A stretch of DNA of 34,556 bases from Pseudomonadota bacterium (GCA_963205445.1 CAUJJG010000144.1:1-34556); one strand, 5' to 3'; shown: positions 23,681 through 32,112, numbered from the stretch's first letter. Notes: generated by a model not told the origin, from the letters alone. Program-made: numbers and translations.

Positions 23681-24709
23681 ATGAACGCACTTTCCGCACC
23701 CGCTTGGACCCCGGACCTCGAAACTCGCTATGCGCCGCTGGTCGAAAAACTCGAACAATTGATGCCCTGCCTGGAAGTGCCGTTGCACTTGCCGTGGGTG
23801 GCTGCGATCGAGGCGCTCAAGCGCGAGCGCGGCGCCGTGATCATGGCGCACAGCTACCAATCGCCGGAAATCTTCCACGGCGTGGCCGACATCACCGGCG
23901 ATTCGCTGGCGCTGGCGCAGGCTGCGGCACAGTGCGAGAGCGACCTGATCGTGCTCTGCGGCGTCCATTTCATGGCCGAGAGCACCAAGATCCTGGCCCC
24001 GCACAAGACCGTGCTGATCCCCGACCTGGAGGCCGGCTGCTCGCTGGCGTCGTCGATCACGGCGGAAGATGTGCTGGCCTTGCGCGCCCAGCATCCGGGC
24101 ATCCCGGTGGTCAGCTACGTCAACACCAGCGCGGCGGTGAAAGCCGTGTCCGATGCCTGCTGCACTTCGGCCAATGCGGTGCATGTGGTCAATGCCATCG
24201 CCAAGGAATTTGGCGTCAACAAGCTCATCTTCCTGCCCGACCGGTTCCTCGGTGCCTGGGTGGCCACCCAGACCGACGTCGAACTGGTGCTGTGGAATGG
24301 CCAGTGCGAAGTCCATGAGAAATTCACCGCGATGGAAGCCCGCCACACCCGCGAGCGCTTCGACGCCAAGATCGTGGCCCATCCCGAATGTCCGCCGGAG
24401 GTGCTGGCCGAGGCCGATTTCGTCGGTTCCACCAGCGCCATGGGCAAGTGGCTGGAAAAGGAACAGCCGAAGCGGGTGGCGATGATCACCGAGTGCTCGA
24501 TGGCCGACAACTTGCGCAATCAGTTTCCGCAGGTCGAGTTCATCAAGCCCTGCAATTTGTGCCCGCACATGAAGCGCATCACCCTGCCCAATATCCACGC
24601 TTGCCTGCGCGATCTGCGCAACGAAGTGCATGTGCCTGACGATGTGATCGTCGGCGCGCGGCGTGCGCTGGACCGCATGCTGGCGGTAGGTCGCGGCGAA
24701 AAAGTGTGA
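23681..24709 (+). CDS. nadA: Quinolinate synthase
   Basis: Oxygen-sensitive [4Fe-4S] enzyme, 342 aa, that condenses iminoaspartate with dihydroxyacetone phosphate to quinolinate in NAD synthesis. Conserved stretches include MAHSYQSPEI, VHFMAESTKIL, SYVNTSAAVKA, and IKPCNLCPHMKRI. Likely cluster ligands are Cys120 (EAGCSLA), Cys209 (NGQCEVH) and one of Cys291/Cys294. The ATG at 23681 opens the family N-terminus; the 16 codons upstream in frame do not look coding. The stop overlaps the nadB start (GTGA), so both enzymes of the pathway are made together, which suits channelling of unstable iminoaspartate. Confidence 0.97.
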   Translation: MNALSAPAWTPDLETRYAPLVEKLEQLMPCLEVPLHLPWVAAIEALKRERGAVIMAHSYQSPEIFHGVADITGDSLALAQAAAQCESDLIVLCGVHFMAESTKILAPHKTVLIPDLEAGCSLASSITAEDVLALRAQHPGIPVVSYVNTSAAVKAVSDACCTSANAVHVVNAIAKEFGVNKLIFLPDRFLGAWVATQTDVELVLWNGQCEVHEKFTAMEARHTRERFDAKIVAHPECPPEVLAEADFVGSTSAMGKWLEKEQPKRVAMITECSMADNLRNQFPQVEFIKPCNLCPHMKRITLPNIHACLRDLRNEVHVPDDVIVGARRALDRMLAVGRGEKV

Positions 24710-26139
24710 GCGCGGCAGCTCCCATCATCGTGGTCGGCGGTGGCATCGCCGGCCTGGCCACGGCCTTGGCTGCCGCCCCTGCACCGGTGCTGCTGCTGAC
24801 CCGCGCCCCCGGTGCGAAAGGCGTCGCCAGCGCGATGGCGCAGGGTGGCATCGCGGCCGCGATTGCCGAGGGGGATACGCCTGCGGCGCATGCGCATGAC
24901 ACCTGCGTGGCCGGCAGTCATCACAATGATGCCCGCATCGTGGAGCTGCTGACCTCCAGTGCAGGCGAGGCGGTGCAATGGCTGCAGGCGATCGGCGTGG
25001 CCTTCGATCGGCATCCGGACGGCCGCCTGCAATTCGGGCGGGAAGGCGGGCATGACCGCCCGCGCATCGTCCACGCCGGAGGCGATGCCACGGGCGCCCG
25101 AGTGATGGAGGCCTTGGTGGCGGCTGCGCGTGCGGCAGCGCACATCACGCGACAGGCTGGCGTCGAAGTCGATGGCTTGCTGATGCGGGATGGCCAGGTC
25201 TGTGGCGTTTGCATGACCGATGCCGAAGGGCGGCGCAGCGTGGTGCATGGCCGCGCGGTGGTGCTGGCCACGGGCGGCATCGGCGGCCTGTTTGCCCAGA
25301 CCAGCAACCCCGCCGATGCCGATGGCAGCGGTCTGGCGCTGGCACAGGCGGTGGGTGTCCGCCTGCGCGACCTCGAATTCGTGCAGTTCCATCCCACCGC
25401 CTTGGCGCTGCCGGGCGTGCACAGCCTGCCCTTGGTGACTGAGGCCCTGCGCGGTGCCGGTGCAACCCTGCGTGACAGCCTGGGCCGTGCTCTGATGGCC
25501 GACGTGCACCCGCTGGGTGATCTGGCCCCGCGTGACACCGTGGCCCGCCGGGTCTTTCAAGCCTGTCAGGATGGCGGTGCGTTGCTGGATGCATCGGTGG
25601 TTGGCGCCGATTTCCCGAAACGATTCCCCACCGTCTTCCACGCCTGCATGGATCACGGCATCGACCCGCGCGTGCAGCCGATCCCGGTGACGCCCGCCGC
25701 GCATTTCCACATGGGCGGGATCGACGTCGACGCCGACGGCCGCAGCAGCATCGCTGGCCTGTACGCGGTAGGCGAAGTCGCCTGCAATGGCGTGCACGGT
25801 GCCAATCGACTGGCCAGCAATTCGCTGCTGGAGGGCGTGGTGTTTGGGCGTCGGCTGGGGGCCATATTGCGTGGGCTTCCCCCGCCATACGATCAGCCAG
25901 ATGCCAATGCCGCACAGATTGTGCTGCACCCGGAGAGCCTGGCGGAGGGTGACCTCATCGCACTGCGTGCGGTGCTGATGCAGACGATGGGGCCGTTGCG
26001 ATGCCAAGCGGGGCTGAAGGAAGGGCGACGTGCCTGCGCCGCGTTCAACGGTTGGCAGGCGACGTTGGCAGGTGCGCTTCTGGATGCTGCAACAGCGCGC
26101 CGGGAAAGCTTGGGCGCACATTTTCGCGTCCAGGAATGA
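24706..26139 (+). CDS. nadB: L-aspartate oxidase
   Basis: FAD enzyme that oxidises L-aspartate to iminoaspartate, using oxygen or fumarate as acceptor. It has 477 aa, shorter than E. coli NadB at about 540, chiefly at the C-terminus. Seen are the dinucleotide motif VVGGGIAGLA near residues 9-18, GVASAMAQGGIAAA, RIVHAGGDATGA, EFVQFHPTAL, APRDTVARRV, HFHMGGIDVDADG, and GVHGANRLASNSLLEG, all typical of the succinate dehydrogenase/aspartate oxidase flavoprotein group. It starts with GTG at 24706, overlapping the nadA stop by four bases. Fumarate use would let it work without oxygen. Confidence 0.96.
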   Translation: MSAAAPIIVVGGGIAGLATALAAAPAPVLLLTRAPGAKGVASAMAQGGIAAAIAEGDTPAAHAHDTCVAGSHHNDARIVELLTSSAGEAVQWLQAIGVAFDRHPDGRLQFGREGGHDRPRIVHAGGDATGARVMEALVAAARAAAHITRQAGVEVDGLLMRDGQVCGVCMTDAEGRRSVVHGRAVVLATGGIGGLFAQTSNPADADGSGLALAQAVGVRLRDLEFVQFHPTALALPGVHSLPLVTEALRGAGATLRDSLGRALMADVHPLGDLAPRDTVARRVFQACQDGGALLDASVVGADFPKRFPTVFHACMDHGIDPRVQPIPVTPAAHFHMGGIDVDADGRSSIAGLYAVGEVACNGVHGANRLASNSLLEGVVFGRRLGAILRGLPPPYDQPDANAAQIVLHPESLAEGDLIALRAVLMQTMGPLRCQAGLKEGRRACAAFNGWQATLAGALLDAATARRESLGAHFRVQE

Positions 26140-26154
26140 GCCGCGCAGGCTGGG

Positions 26155-26177
26155 GCGTGCACGATGCCGGTGCACGC
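26155..26177. terminator. Hairpin between convergent nadB and the oxygenase gene
   Basis: A perfect 8-bp inverted repeat, GCGTGCAC (26155-26162) and GTGCACGC (26170-26177), with a 7-base loop in the 42-base convergent gap. On the plus strand ATTCTC follows, a weak T tract. It probably ends both transcripts. Confidence 0.5.
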
Positions 26178-26181
26178 ATTC

Positions 26182-26859
26182 TCAGCCGATGGCACCTCCC
26201 TGGGGCTGGATGCCCGTCATTCGGAAGCAGACGTTGAAGGCTACAGTGATGCGGACGTCATCGCCTTCGTACGGCAGGACTTCGTGCAACAGCCATGACG
26301 GGAACAGCACGAGATCGCCCGGTTTCAGTCGCAGCATGATATTGCCCATGCTGTACGGGCGCTGCATTTTGGCCGTGGCCATGTCGATGAACATGGACCC
26401 GGCGTAGTTGGGGTTGATGAAGGTCAGCTTGCCGCTGTCGCTTTCGGGGTCATCCCCGTCGTGGCTGACGCAATACACGCCAGACCAGCTGTGCAGTGGA
26501 TGATTGTGGGGGCCGAAATAGCCGCCTTTTTTCGTCACATGAAACCAGGCCTGTTCGGAGGAATGCAGGCGCGACAACGTGGCGGTGTCATAGCCATTGA
26601 GCTCGCGGATGAGGCCGTACAGATGTTGCAGGCAGAACGTCCGCAGTTTCTGGATCACCGGTTGCGGCCATTCAAACAGCCGGAAATTGCTTTCAAACAG
26701 CGCGGGATTGCGGTGCGTGTAAATATCGGGGTTGGCATATTCCGGCTGTGCGGTGCGGGCCAGGAACAAGCTGCGCAGTTCGGCATTGAGCGCTGTGCAG
26801 TCCTCCAGCTTGGCAAAACCCATTGGTATGGAAAAAGCCGGAACGATTTGCAGTGACAT
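26182..26859 (-). CDS. Putative 2-oxoglutarate/Fe(II) oxygenase (TIGR02466-like)
   Basis: Protein of 225 aa with a jelly-roll oxygenase pattern. The iron-binding region appears as GPHNHPLHSWSGVYCVSHDG, followed by the distal His in FPSWLLHEVLPYEGDD and the Arg in RITVAFN that would bind 2-oxoglutarate. This fits a family annotated as putative 2OG-Fe(II) oxygenases, whose substrates are unknown. The ATG at 26859 was preferred over 26883 because the conserved N-terminus (LQIVPAFSIPMGFA) begins there. It is followed by nadB in convergent orientation and preceded by ubiV, 69 bases away on the same strand. Need for oxygen makes it out of keeping with the surrounding low-oxygen genes. Confidence 0.75.
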   Translation of the reverse strand: MSLQIVPAFSIPMGFAKLEDCTALNAELRSLFLARTAQPEYANPDIYTHRNPALFESNFRLFEWPQPVIQKLRTFCLQHLYGLIRELNGYDTATLSRLHSSEQAWFHVTKKGGYFGPHNHPLHSWSGVYCVSHDGDDPESDSGKLTFINPNYAGSMFIDMATAKMQRPYSMGNIMLRLKPGDLVLFPSWLLHEVLPYEGDDVRITVAFNVCFRMTGIQPQGGAIG

Positions 26860-26928
26860 CCCTATCCCCTTGGGCGCTGGCAACGGTCTTTGACGAGCAC
26901 AACCATCATGCGCAGGGAATGGTGGCCG

Positions 26929-27801
26929 TCAAGCCTGCATCCGCATGCCGGCTTCGCCAAACCAGTAGCCGTTGCGCTCGCCCAGCCGCGCCGGCGCGGC
27001 GTCCGCGCCGCGGGCGGCGTCGAAGTGGCGAACGATCGCCTCCATGCCCTCGGCCTGCGGGTACAGGCGCAGGATGTCCACGCCCAGCGCGCGCAGTTCG
27101 GGCAGCTCGGGGCCGAGGTCGGTGATCTCCTCGCCCTGCACGCTGATGCCGTTGATGCGCAGGAACGGCCGGCCTTCGCGGGTGGCCAGCGGCATGCCGT
27201 CGGGGTAGTCGATGCAGCGAAAACCGCATTGGTCCTTGGGCACGTCGAGCGCGCGGGCGGTGAAGCAGCGCGCCGAGAACGACAGCGGCAGCCGGCCCCA
27301 GGCGATGACTTCCAGCTCCGGCATGCTGCCGCCGTCGGCCAGCACGCCGTCCTTGAGTTCGCCGATCAGGCTGCGGCCCTGCTCGACCCCCGGTACCCAG
27401 CGGCGCAGGCCGTCCTCGGCCAGCATCGCCAATGCGCGGTGGTTGTAGACGTTGAGGGTGGGGCCGGCGACGAAGGGGCGGCCTTTCTCCTTGCACAGCT
27501 GCACCGCCGACAGGTCGTTGGCCTCGATCCAGAAGCCGCCGTGCGAGATCTGCCGGTCGAGCACGCTCAGCTCGGCCTCGGCCTCGATCAGCGCCAGCGT
27601 CGACAGCACCACCTGCTTGCCGGAGGCGGCCAGCTCCTCGGCCAGCGCCAGCCATTCCAGCGTGCGCAGCTCACGGCGCTTGCTGCAGACGGTCTCGCCC
27701 AGATAGATGATGTCCAGCGGCCAGTGCACCGCCTCGCGGTAGAAGGCGAGGGTGCGTTCGCGCGGCCAGAAATACTGCAGCGGGCCAAGGCTCAGTTTCA
27801 T
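26929..27801 (-). CDS. ubiV: UbiV, oxygen-independent ubiquinone hydroxylase subunit (U32 family)
   Basis: Peptidase-U32-like Fe-S protein of 290 aa. With UbiU it performs the ring hydroxylations of ubiquinone synthesis without oxygen. The four [4Fe-4S] ligand cysteines of E. coli UbiV (39, 180, 193, 197) have counterparts at Cys39 (GETVCSKRRE), Cys179, Cys192 and Cys196. The sequence starts MKLSLGPLQYFWPRE, as usual for the family. A larger open frame reading in from ubiU is an artefact; ATG 27801 lies eleven bases after the ubiU stop. It is probably transcribed with ubiU from the Fnr-controlled promoter. Confidence 0.96.
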   Translation of the reverse strand: MKLSLGPLQYFWPRERTLAFYREAVHWPLDIIYLGETVCSKRRELRTLEWLALAEELAASGKQVVLSTLALIEAEAELSVLDRQISHGGFWIEANDLSAVQLCKEKGRPFVAGPTLNVYNHRALAMLAEDGLRRWVPGVEQGRSLIGELKDGVLADGGSMPELEVIAWGRLPLSFSARCFTARALDVPKDQCGFRCIDYPDGMPLATREGRPFLRINGISVQGEEITDLGPELPELRALGVDILRLYPQAEGMEAIVRHFDAARGADAAPARLGERNGYWFGEAGMRMQA

Positions 27802-27812
27802 TGCGTTGTCCT

Positions 27813-28811
27813 TCAGTGCCAGGCGCGGTGGTAGGGGCCCAGCGTGGTCTGGTGGCCTTCGGCGTGGCGCGACAGCTCGGCCTGCCATTCCGGCTTGAGC
27901 TGCCAGCTGCCGGCGTCGGCGATGACCTGGTCGATCGCCTTGCGCCAGGTGCGCGTGACCGAGCTGACGTAGGCCACGCCGCGCTGGCGGCCCTCGATCT
28001 TCAGCGCGGCCACGCCGATCTGGTGCAGGCGCGGCAGCAGCTCCAGGGTATTGAGGCTGGTCGGCTCTTCCAGCGCGTGGAAGACCTCGTTGCCGACGTT
28101 GAAGCGGCCCTTGCACACGGTCGGGTAGCCGGCTGGCTCCTCGGGCTTGAATTCGTCGATCAGCACGTCGTTCAGACGCACGCTGCGGCTGCCATCATCC
28201 TGCTCGTCCCAGCGCACGAACTTGGCCGGCGAGCAGACGCCGTGGCGGTTGGGCGATGCGCCCGTCACATAGCTGGACAGCTGGCAGCGGCCCTCGACCA
28301 TGATGCACAGGCTGCCGAAGGCGAACACCTCCAGCGCCACCGGCGACTTCTCGCACAGGCGTTCGACCTGCTGCAGCGACAGCACCCGCGGCAGCACCGC
28401 GCGCGCGATGCCGAAGCGCTCGAAGGCGTAACGCAGCGCCGGCGCGGTGGTGGCGCTGCCCTGCACCGACAGGTGGCGCGGCAGCTTGGGGTGGGTGCGC
28501 GCGGCGTAGTCGAGCACCGCCATTTCGGCGGCGATGATGGCGTCGGCACCGAGCTCGGCGGCCTTGTCCACCGCGGCGTGCCAGACGGCAAGGCGCGCGC
28601 TGTCGGGATAGGTGTTCAGCGCCAGATAGACCTTGGCGTTTTTCGCATGCGCGTAGCGGATGCCGGCGCGCAGCTCGTCATCGGAAAAATTCAGCCCCGG
28701 GAAGGCGCGCGCATTGGTTTGGTCACGGAAGCCGGCGTAGACCGCGTTGGCGCCGGCGTCCACCGCCGCCTGCAGGGCCGGCAGGTTGCCAGCGGGACAG
28801 ACCAGTTGCAT
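27813..28811 (-). CDS. ubiU: UbiU, oxygen-independent ubiquinone hydroxylase subunit (U32 family)
   Basis: Peptidase-U32-like Fe-S protein of 332 aa. Cluster ligands Cys169, Cys176 and Cys193 sit at the same numbers as in E. coli UbiU, with the fourth at Cys233 (232 in E. coli). The opening MQLVCPAGNLPALQAAVDAGANAVY is typical of the family in pattern. It pairs with UbiV; UbiT is encoded by the fusion gene at 22756. AGGAG lies six bases before the ATG, and an Fnr-type box lies 55 bases upstream. In E. coli ubiUV is likewise Fnr-controlled. Confidence 0.97.
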   Translation of the reverse strand: MQLVCPAGNLPALQAAVDAGANAVYAGFRDQTNARAFPGLNFSDDELRAGIRYAHAKNAKVYLALNTYPDSARLAVWHAAVDKAAELGADAIIAAEMAVLDYAARTHPKLPRHLSVQGSATTAPALRYAFERFGIARAVLPRVLSLQQVERLCEKSPVALEVFAFGSLCIMVEGRCQLSSYVTGASPNRHGVCSPAKFVRWDEQDDGSRSVRLNDVLIDEFKPEEPAGYPTVCKGRFNVGNEVFHALEEPTSLNTLELLPRLHQIGVAALKIEGRQRGVAYVSSVTRTWRKAIDQVIADAGSWQLKPEWQAELSRHAEGHQTTLGPYHRAWH

Positions 28812-28865
28812 GCGGGGCTCCTGATGGGGAAACGGGCATGGTCATGGTCGTGCCGCAGGGCGTCA

Positions 28866-28879
28866 TTGACTTGGGTCAA
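28866..28879 (-). promoter_or_regulatory. Fnr-type box upstream of ubiUV
   Basis: TTGACTTGGGTCAA is a perfect palindrome of half-sites TTGAC/GTCAA, eight of ten positions of the Fnr consensus, with symmetrical T-to-C changes. It lies 55 bases upstream of the ubiU ATG. The symmetrical form also resembles Crp/Dnr-type sites, so the exact regulator is open. Confidence 0.6.
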
Positions 28880-28908
28880 TCGGGGAAGAACCATCGCGCG
28901 GATGTGGT

Positions 28909-28950
28909 TTGACGTGGGTCATGGCTGGGTGGGGCCTCGCGCTCTAAGGT
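28909..28950 (+). promoter_or_regulatory. Second Fnr-type box, facing the His-rich secreted protein gene
   Basis: TTGACGTGGGTCAT (28909-28922) is a weaker copy of the same site. At class II spacing downstream the plus strand reads TAAGGT (28945-28950), keeping the three most conserved -10 bases. The gene it would serve starts at 28992. Together with the box at 28866 this repeats the two-box divergent layout seen between nirK and the porin. Confidence 0.5.
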
Positions 28951-28991
28951 AGCGACAAGCGTGGCATTGGCCCGCATCACGGAGATGTTCG

Positions 28992-29480
28992 ATGAAGTAC
29001 GGATACCTGATTGCGTTGTCTGCCTTGGCGTTTGCCGGCATCGGTTGCGCAGCGCCGGCAGGGACGCAGGGCGTCGCCCAGCATGACCATGCAGCCCACG
29101 CGGGGCACGCAGCCCCTGCGGCCCCGGTGACTGCACCTGCGCAGCGCTGGGCCACGGATGCACCGCTGCGCGAAGGCATGCGTGAGCTGCGGGAAGCCAC
29201 CGAGCTGTTGAACCATTACGAGATGGGCCATCTGGATGACACCCAGCGCGACAATGCGGTGGCGCAGATTGATGCGGCGATCAAGCACATGTTCGCCCAT
29301 TGCAAGCTCAAGCCGGAGGCCGATGCCACCCTGCATGGCCTGTTGGCGAAGTTCATCGCGGGGGCCAACGCGGCGCGCGCCGGCAAGTTCACCAAGGCGG
29401 AACTGCAGCCGATGCAGGACGCGCTGGGCCAATACCCGCAGCTGTTTGACGACGCGGACTGGGGCAAGGACGCGGAGTAA
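28992..29480 (+). CDS. His-rich secreted helical protein, function unknown
   Basis: A 162-aa protein I cannot name with confidence. An N-terminal signal segment (5-18) ends at Cys19; AGIGC is a loose lipoprotein box. A short His-rich stretch follows, HDHAAHAGHAAP (31-42), which looks metal-binding. The rest is predicted helical, with His75, His80, His99, His103, Cys104 and His115 in the pattern KHMFAHCKLKPEADATLHGLL, suggesting a four-helix bundle able to bind metal or heme. It diverges from ubiUV behind an Fnr-type box and converges with ubiD after 13 bases. A role in copper handling at low oxygen is a guess. Confidence 0.8.
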   Translation: MKYGYLIALSALAFAGIGCAAPAGTQGVAQHDHAAHAGHAAPAAPVTAPAQRWATDAPLREGMRELREATELLNHYEMGHLDDTQRDNAVAQIDAAIKHMFAHCKLKPEADATLHGLLAKFIAGANAARAGKFTKAELQPMQDALGQYPQLFDDADWGKDAE

Positions 29481-29493
29481 GCCGCACGGCAGC

Positions 29494-30978
29494 TCAGGCG
29501 GCGGGCGTGTTGCCTGCCGCCACCTCGCGCCATAGCGCATCCACGCGCTTCTCCACGCCGGGATCAAGCTGGATCGGCTTGCTCCAAGTGCGGCTGGTTT
29601 CCGCCGGCCATTTGTTGGTAGCGTCCAGCCCGAGCTTGGAGCCGAGGTTCGGGGTCGGGCTGGAAAAATCCAGGTAGTCGATCGGGGTTTTGTCGATCAG
29701 CACGCTGTCGCGCACCGGGTCGACCCGGGTCGAGATCGCCCAGATCACCTGCGACCAGTCGCGCACGTCGATGTCCTCGTCGGTGACGATCACGAACTTG
29801 GTATAGGTGAACTGGCGCAGATACGACCAGATGCCCATCATGACCCGGCGCGCGTGGCCGGGGTACTGCTTGCGGATCGACACCACCGCGATGCGGTACG
29901 AACACGCCTCCGGCGGCAGGTAGAAGTCGACGATCTCCGGGAACACCTTCTGCAGCAGCGGCACGAACACGTCGTTGAGCGCCATCGCCATCACCGAGGG
30001 TTCGTCATGCGGCGCGCGGCCCATGTAGCTGCCCTGGTAGATCGCATTCTTGCGCAGGTGCATGCGCTGGATCGTCATCACCGGGAACTGGTCCTGCGCG
30101 TTGTAGTAGCCGGTGTGGTCGCCGAACGGGCCTTCCAGCGCGGTTTCGGCGGGGTCGATGAAGCCTTCCAGCAGGATCTCGCAGCCGGCCGGGGCGTCCA
30201 GCCCGGTCAGTTTGCTCGGCCAGACGCGGGTGCGCTGGCCGCGAAGCAGGCCGGCGAATTCGTATTCGGACAGGGTGTCCGGGATCGGCGCTACCGCCGC
30301 CAGCAGGGTGCCGGGATCGGCGCCGATCGCCACCAGCAGCGGGAACGGCTGGCCGGGGTGGCTGGCCTTCCAGTCGGCGAAATCCAGCGCGCCGCCGCGG
30401 TGCGGCAGCCAGCGCATGATGATGCGGTTCTTGCCGATCACCTGCTGTCGGTAGATCGCCACGTTCTGCCGCGGCTTGCGGGTGCCGCGGGTGACGACCA
30501 GGCCAAGGGTGATGAGCCGGCCGGCATCCTGCGGCCAGCAGTGCTGGATCGGCAGTCGCGACAGGTCGACGTTCTCGCCTTCCAGGGTCTCGTGCTGGAA
30601 CGCCGCCTCGCGCACCTTCTGCGGGGCGACGTGGGCCAGCTGCGCCAGCTCCGGCCAGCTGCCCAGCGCCTCGCGCAGGCTCGACGGCCATTTCGGTTCC
30701 TTGATCGCCGCCAGCAGTTCGCCGAGTTCGCGCAAGGATGCCAGCGGCCGCCCGGCCAGCGCGGCTTCCACCCGATCGCGGTGGCCGTAGAGGTTGCCCA
30801 GATAGGCGTGGCCGCTGCCGATGGGTTGTTCCATCAGCAGTGCCGGGCCGCCCGCGCGCAGTGCGCGCAGGCTCAGGGAGGTGGTTTCCAGATGTGGATC
30901 GACCGGCGCGCTGACGCGTTGCAGCTGGCCTTGGCGTTCGAGTGCGGAAAGAAAAGCGCGCAGGTCGTGGAAGCTCAT
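29494..30978 (-). CDS. ubiD: 4-hydroxy-3-polyprenylbenzoate decarboxylase (prenylated-FMN type)
   Basis: Removes the carboxyl group from 4-hydroxy-3-polyprenylbenzoate in ubiquinone synthesis, using prenylated FMN made by UbiX (not in this window). It has 494 aa, the normal length. Family segments include the opening FHDLRAFLSALERQGQL, NVAIYRQQVIGKNRIIMRWL, the EGPFGDHTGYY segment with the catalytic Glu, and a C-terminal DYLDFSSPTPNLGSKLGLDAT. The start follows the upstream PLP gene by five bases, so it probably shares that transcript. Its presence near ubiT, ubiU and ubiV brings four ubiquinone genes into about 8 kb. Confidence 0.97.
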   Translation of the reverse strand: MSFHDLRAFLSALERQGQLQRVSAPVDPHLETTSLSLRALRAGGPALLMEQPIGSGHAYLGNLYGHRDRVEAALAGRPLASLRELGELLAAIKEPKWPSSLREALGSWPELAQLAHVAPQKVREAAFQHETLEGENVDLSRLPIQHCWPQDAGRLITLGLVVTRGTRKPRQNVAIYRQQVIGKNRIIMRWLPHRGGALDFADWKASHPGQPFPLLVAIGADPGTLLAAVAPIPDTLSEYEFAGLLRGQRTRVWPSKLTGLDAPAGCEILLEGFIDPAETALEGPFGDHTGYYNAQDQFPVMTIQRMHLRKNAIYQGSYMGRAPHDEPSVMAMALNDVFVPLLQKVFPEIVDFYLPPEACSYRIAVVSIRKQYPGHARRVMMGIWSYLRQFTYTKFVIVTDEDIDVRDWSQVIWAISTRVDPVRDSVLIDKTPIDYLDFSSPTPNLGSKLGLDATNKWPAETSRTWSKPIQLDPGVEKRVDALWREVAAGNTPAA

Positions 30979-30983
30979 CCGGG

Positions 30984-32081
30984 TCAGTCAGGTGGGGTGA
31001 GGGTGCCGGTGGCCAGCGCGGTTTGCAGCGCGCCCTGCCACGGGGTGAGGTCGAGGCCGTGCGCGCTGCGCCAGGCCGGGTCGAACAGGGTCTGCTGGTA
31101 GCGTTTGCCGCGGTCGCAGAGCAGGGTGACGATGCTGCCGGCTTCGCCGCGCGCACGCATCGCCGTGGCCAGCTGCAGACAGGCCACGAAATTGGTGCCG
31201 GAGGAACCGCCGTAGCGGGTGCCCAGCAGTTCTTCCAGCTGCAGGGCGGCGGCGATCGAGGCGGCATCGTCCACTTCGGCCACCGCATCGACCACTTCGA
31301 ACAAGAAACCCGGCTCGACCTTGGGCCGGCCAATGCCTTCGATCCGGGTGGCTTGGCTGGCGACCGCATTGCGGTCGCGAGTGCGCCAGCCGTGCACATA
31401 GCCGCTGCCGGTGGGCTCGGCCACGCACAGGCGGGTGCTCAGGCGGCGGTAGCGCAGATAGCGGCCGATGGTGGCCGAGGTGCCGCCGGTGCCGGCCCCG
31501 CAGACGATCCACGACGGTTCCGGCTGCGGTTCGCGGCGCAGCTGGCCAAGGATGGATTCGGCGATGTTGTTGTTGCCGCGCCAGTCAGTGGCGCGTTCGG
31601 CCAGGCCGAACTGGTCGAGATGGCAGGCACCGTTGGCCGCGTGCGCAGCGGCGCGGGCATGAACCTGCGTGGGGTCATCGACGAGGTCGCAGGTGCCGCC
31701 CAGCTCTTGCACGGCCTGGATTTTCTGCGGGGCCGTGCAGGCCGGCATCACCGCGATGAACTGCAGGCCCAGCAGGCGCGCAAACCACGCCTCGGAAATG
31801 GCCGTGCTGCCAGACGAGGCATCCACCACGGTTTGTCCCGGCCGCAGGCGGCCGTTGCACAGTGCGTACAGGTAGAGCGAGCGCGCCAGCCGGTGCTTGA
31901 GGCTGCCGGTGGGGTGCACGGACTCATCCTTGAAGTAGAAGGTGATGTCCGGGAAGCCCGGGAAATCCAGCCGCAGCAGATGGGTATCGGCCGAGCGGGT
32001 AGCTTCCTGTTCCAGCAGGGCCAATGCCGTATTGACCCAGGCACGGTCGGCGGAGGTTTCGCAGTGTGGGGAGGTATTCAT
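30984..32081 (-). CDS. PLP-dependent cysteine-synthase-family protein
   Basis: Fold type II PLP enzyme of 365 aa. The PLP lysine is in PTGSLKHRLA, the substrate loop is DASSGSTAISEAW, and the phosphate loop is GAGTGGTSATIGRYLRYR. The loop SGST in place of the SGNTG of ordinary O-acetylserine sulfhydrylase argues for another substrate. A C-terminal extension follows the usual domain. The ATG at 32081 is near a GAGG site; extending upstream would run into the neighbouring decarboxylase gene. The product is not deducible; it may belong with the PLP decarboxylase just upstream. Confidence 0.85.
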   Translation of the reverse strand: MNTSPHCETSADRAWVNTALALLEQEATRSADTHLLRLDFPGFPDITFYFKDESVHPTGSLKHRLARSLYLYALCNGRLRPGQTVVDASSGSTAISEAWFARLLGLQFIAVMPACTAPQKIQAVQELGGTCDLVDDPTQVHARAAAHAANGACHLDQFGLAERATDWRGNNNIAESILGQLRREPQPEPSWIVCGAGTGGTSATIGRYLRYRRLSTRLCVAEPTGSGYVHGWRTRDRNAVASQATRIEGIGRPKVEPGFLFEVVDAVAEVDDAASIAAALQLEELLGTRYGGSSGTNFVACLQLATAMRARGEAGSIVTLLCDRGKRYQQTLFDPAWRSAHGLDLTPWQGALQTALATGTLTPPD

Positions 32082-32112
32082 GCGCACATGATTCCGCTTG
32101 CGCGGCCGTTCC

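Noticed and set aside
26929-28116. 395-codon version of UbiV starting inside ubiU
   Set aside because: Only the part from ATG 27801 matches UbiV; the earlier residues are ubiU in another frame.
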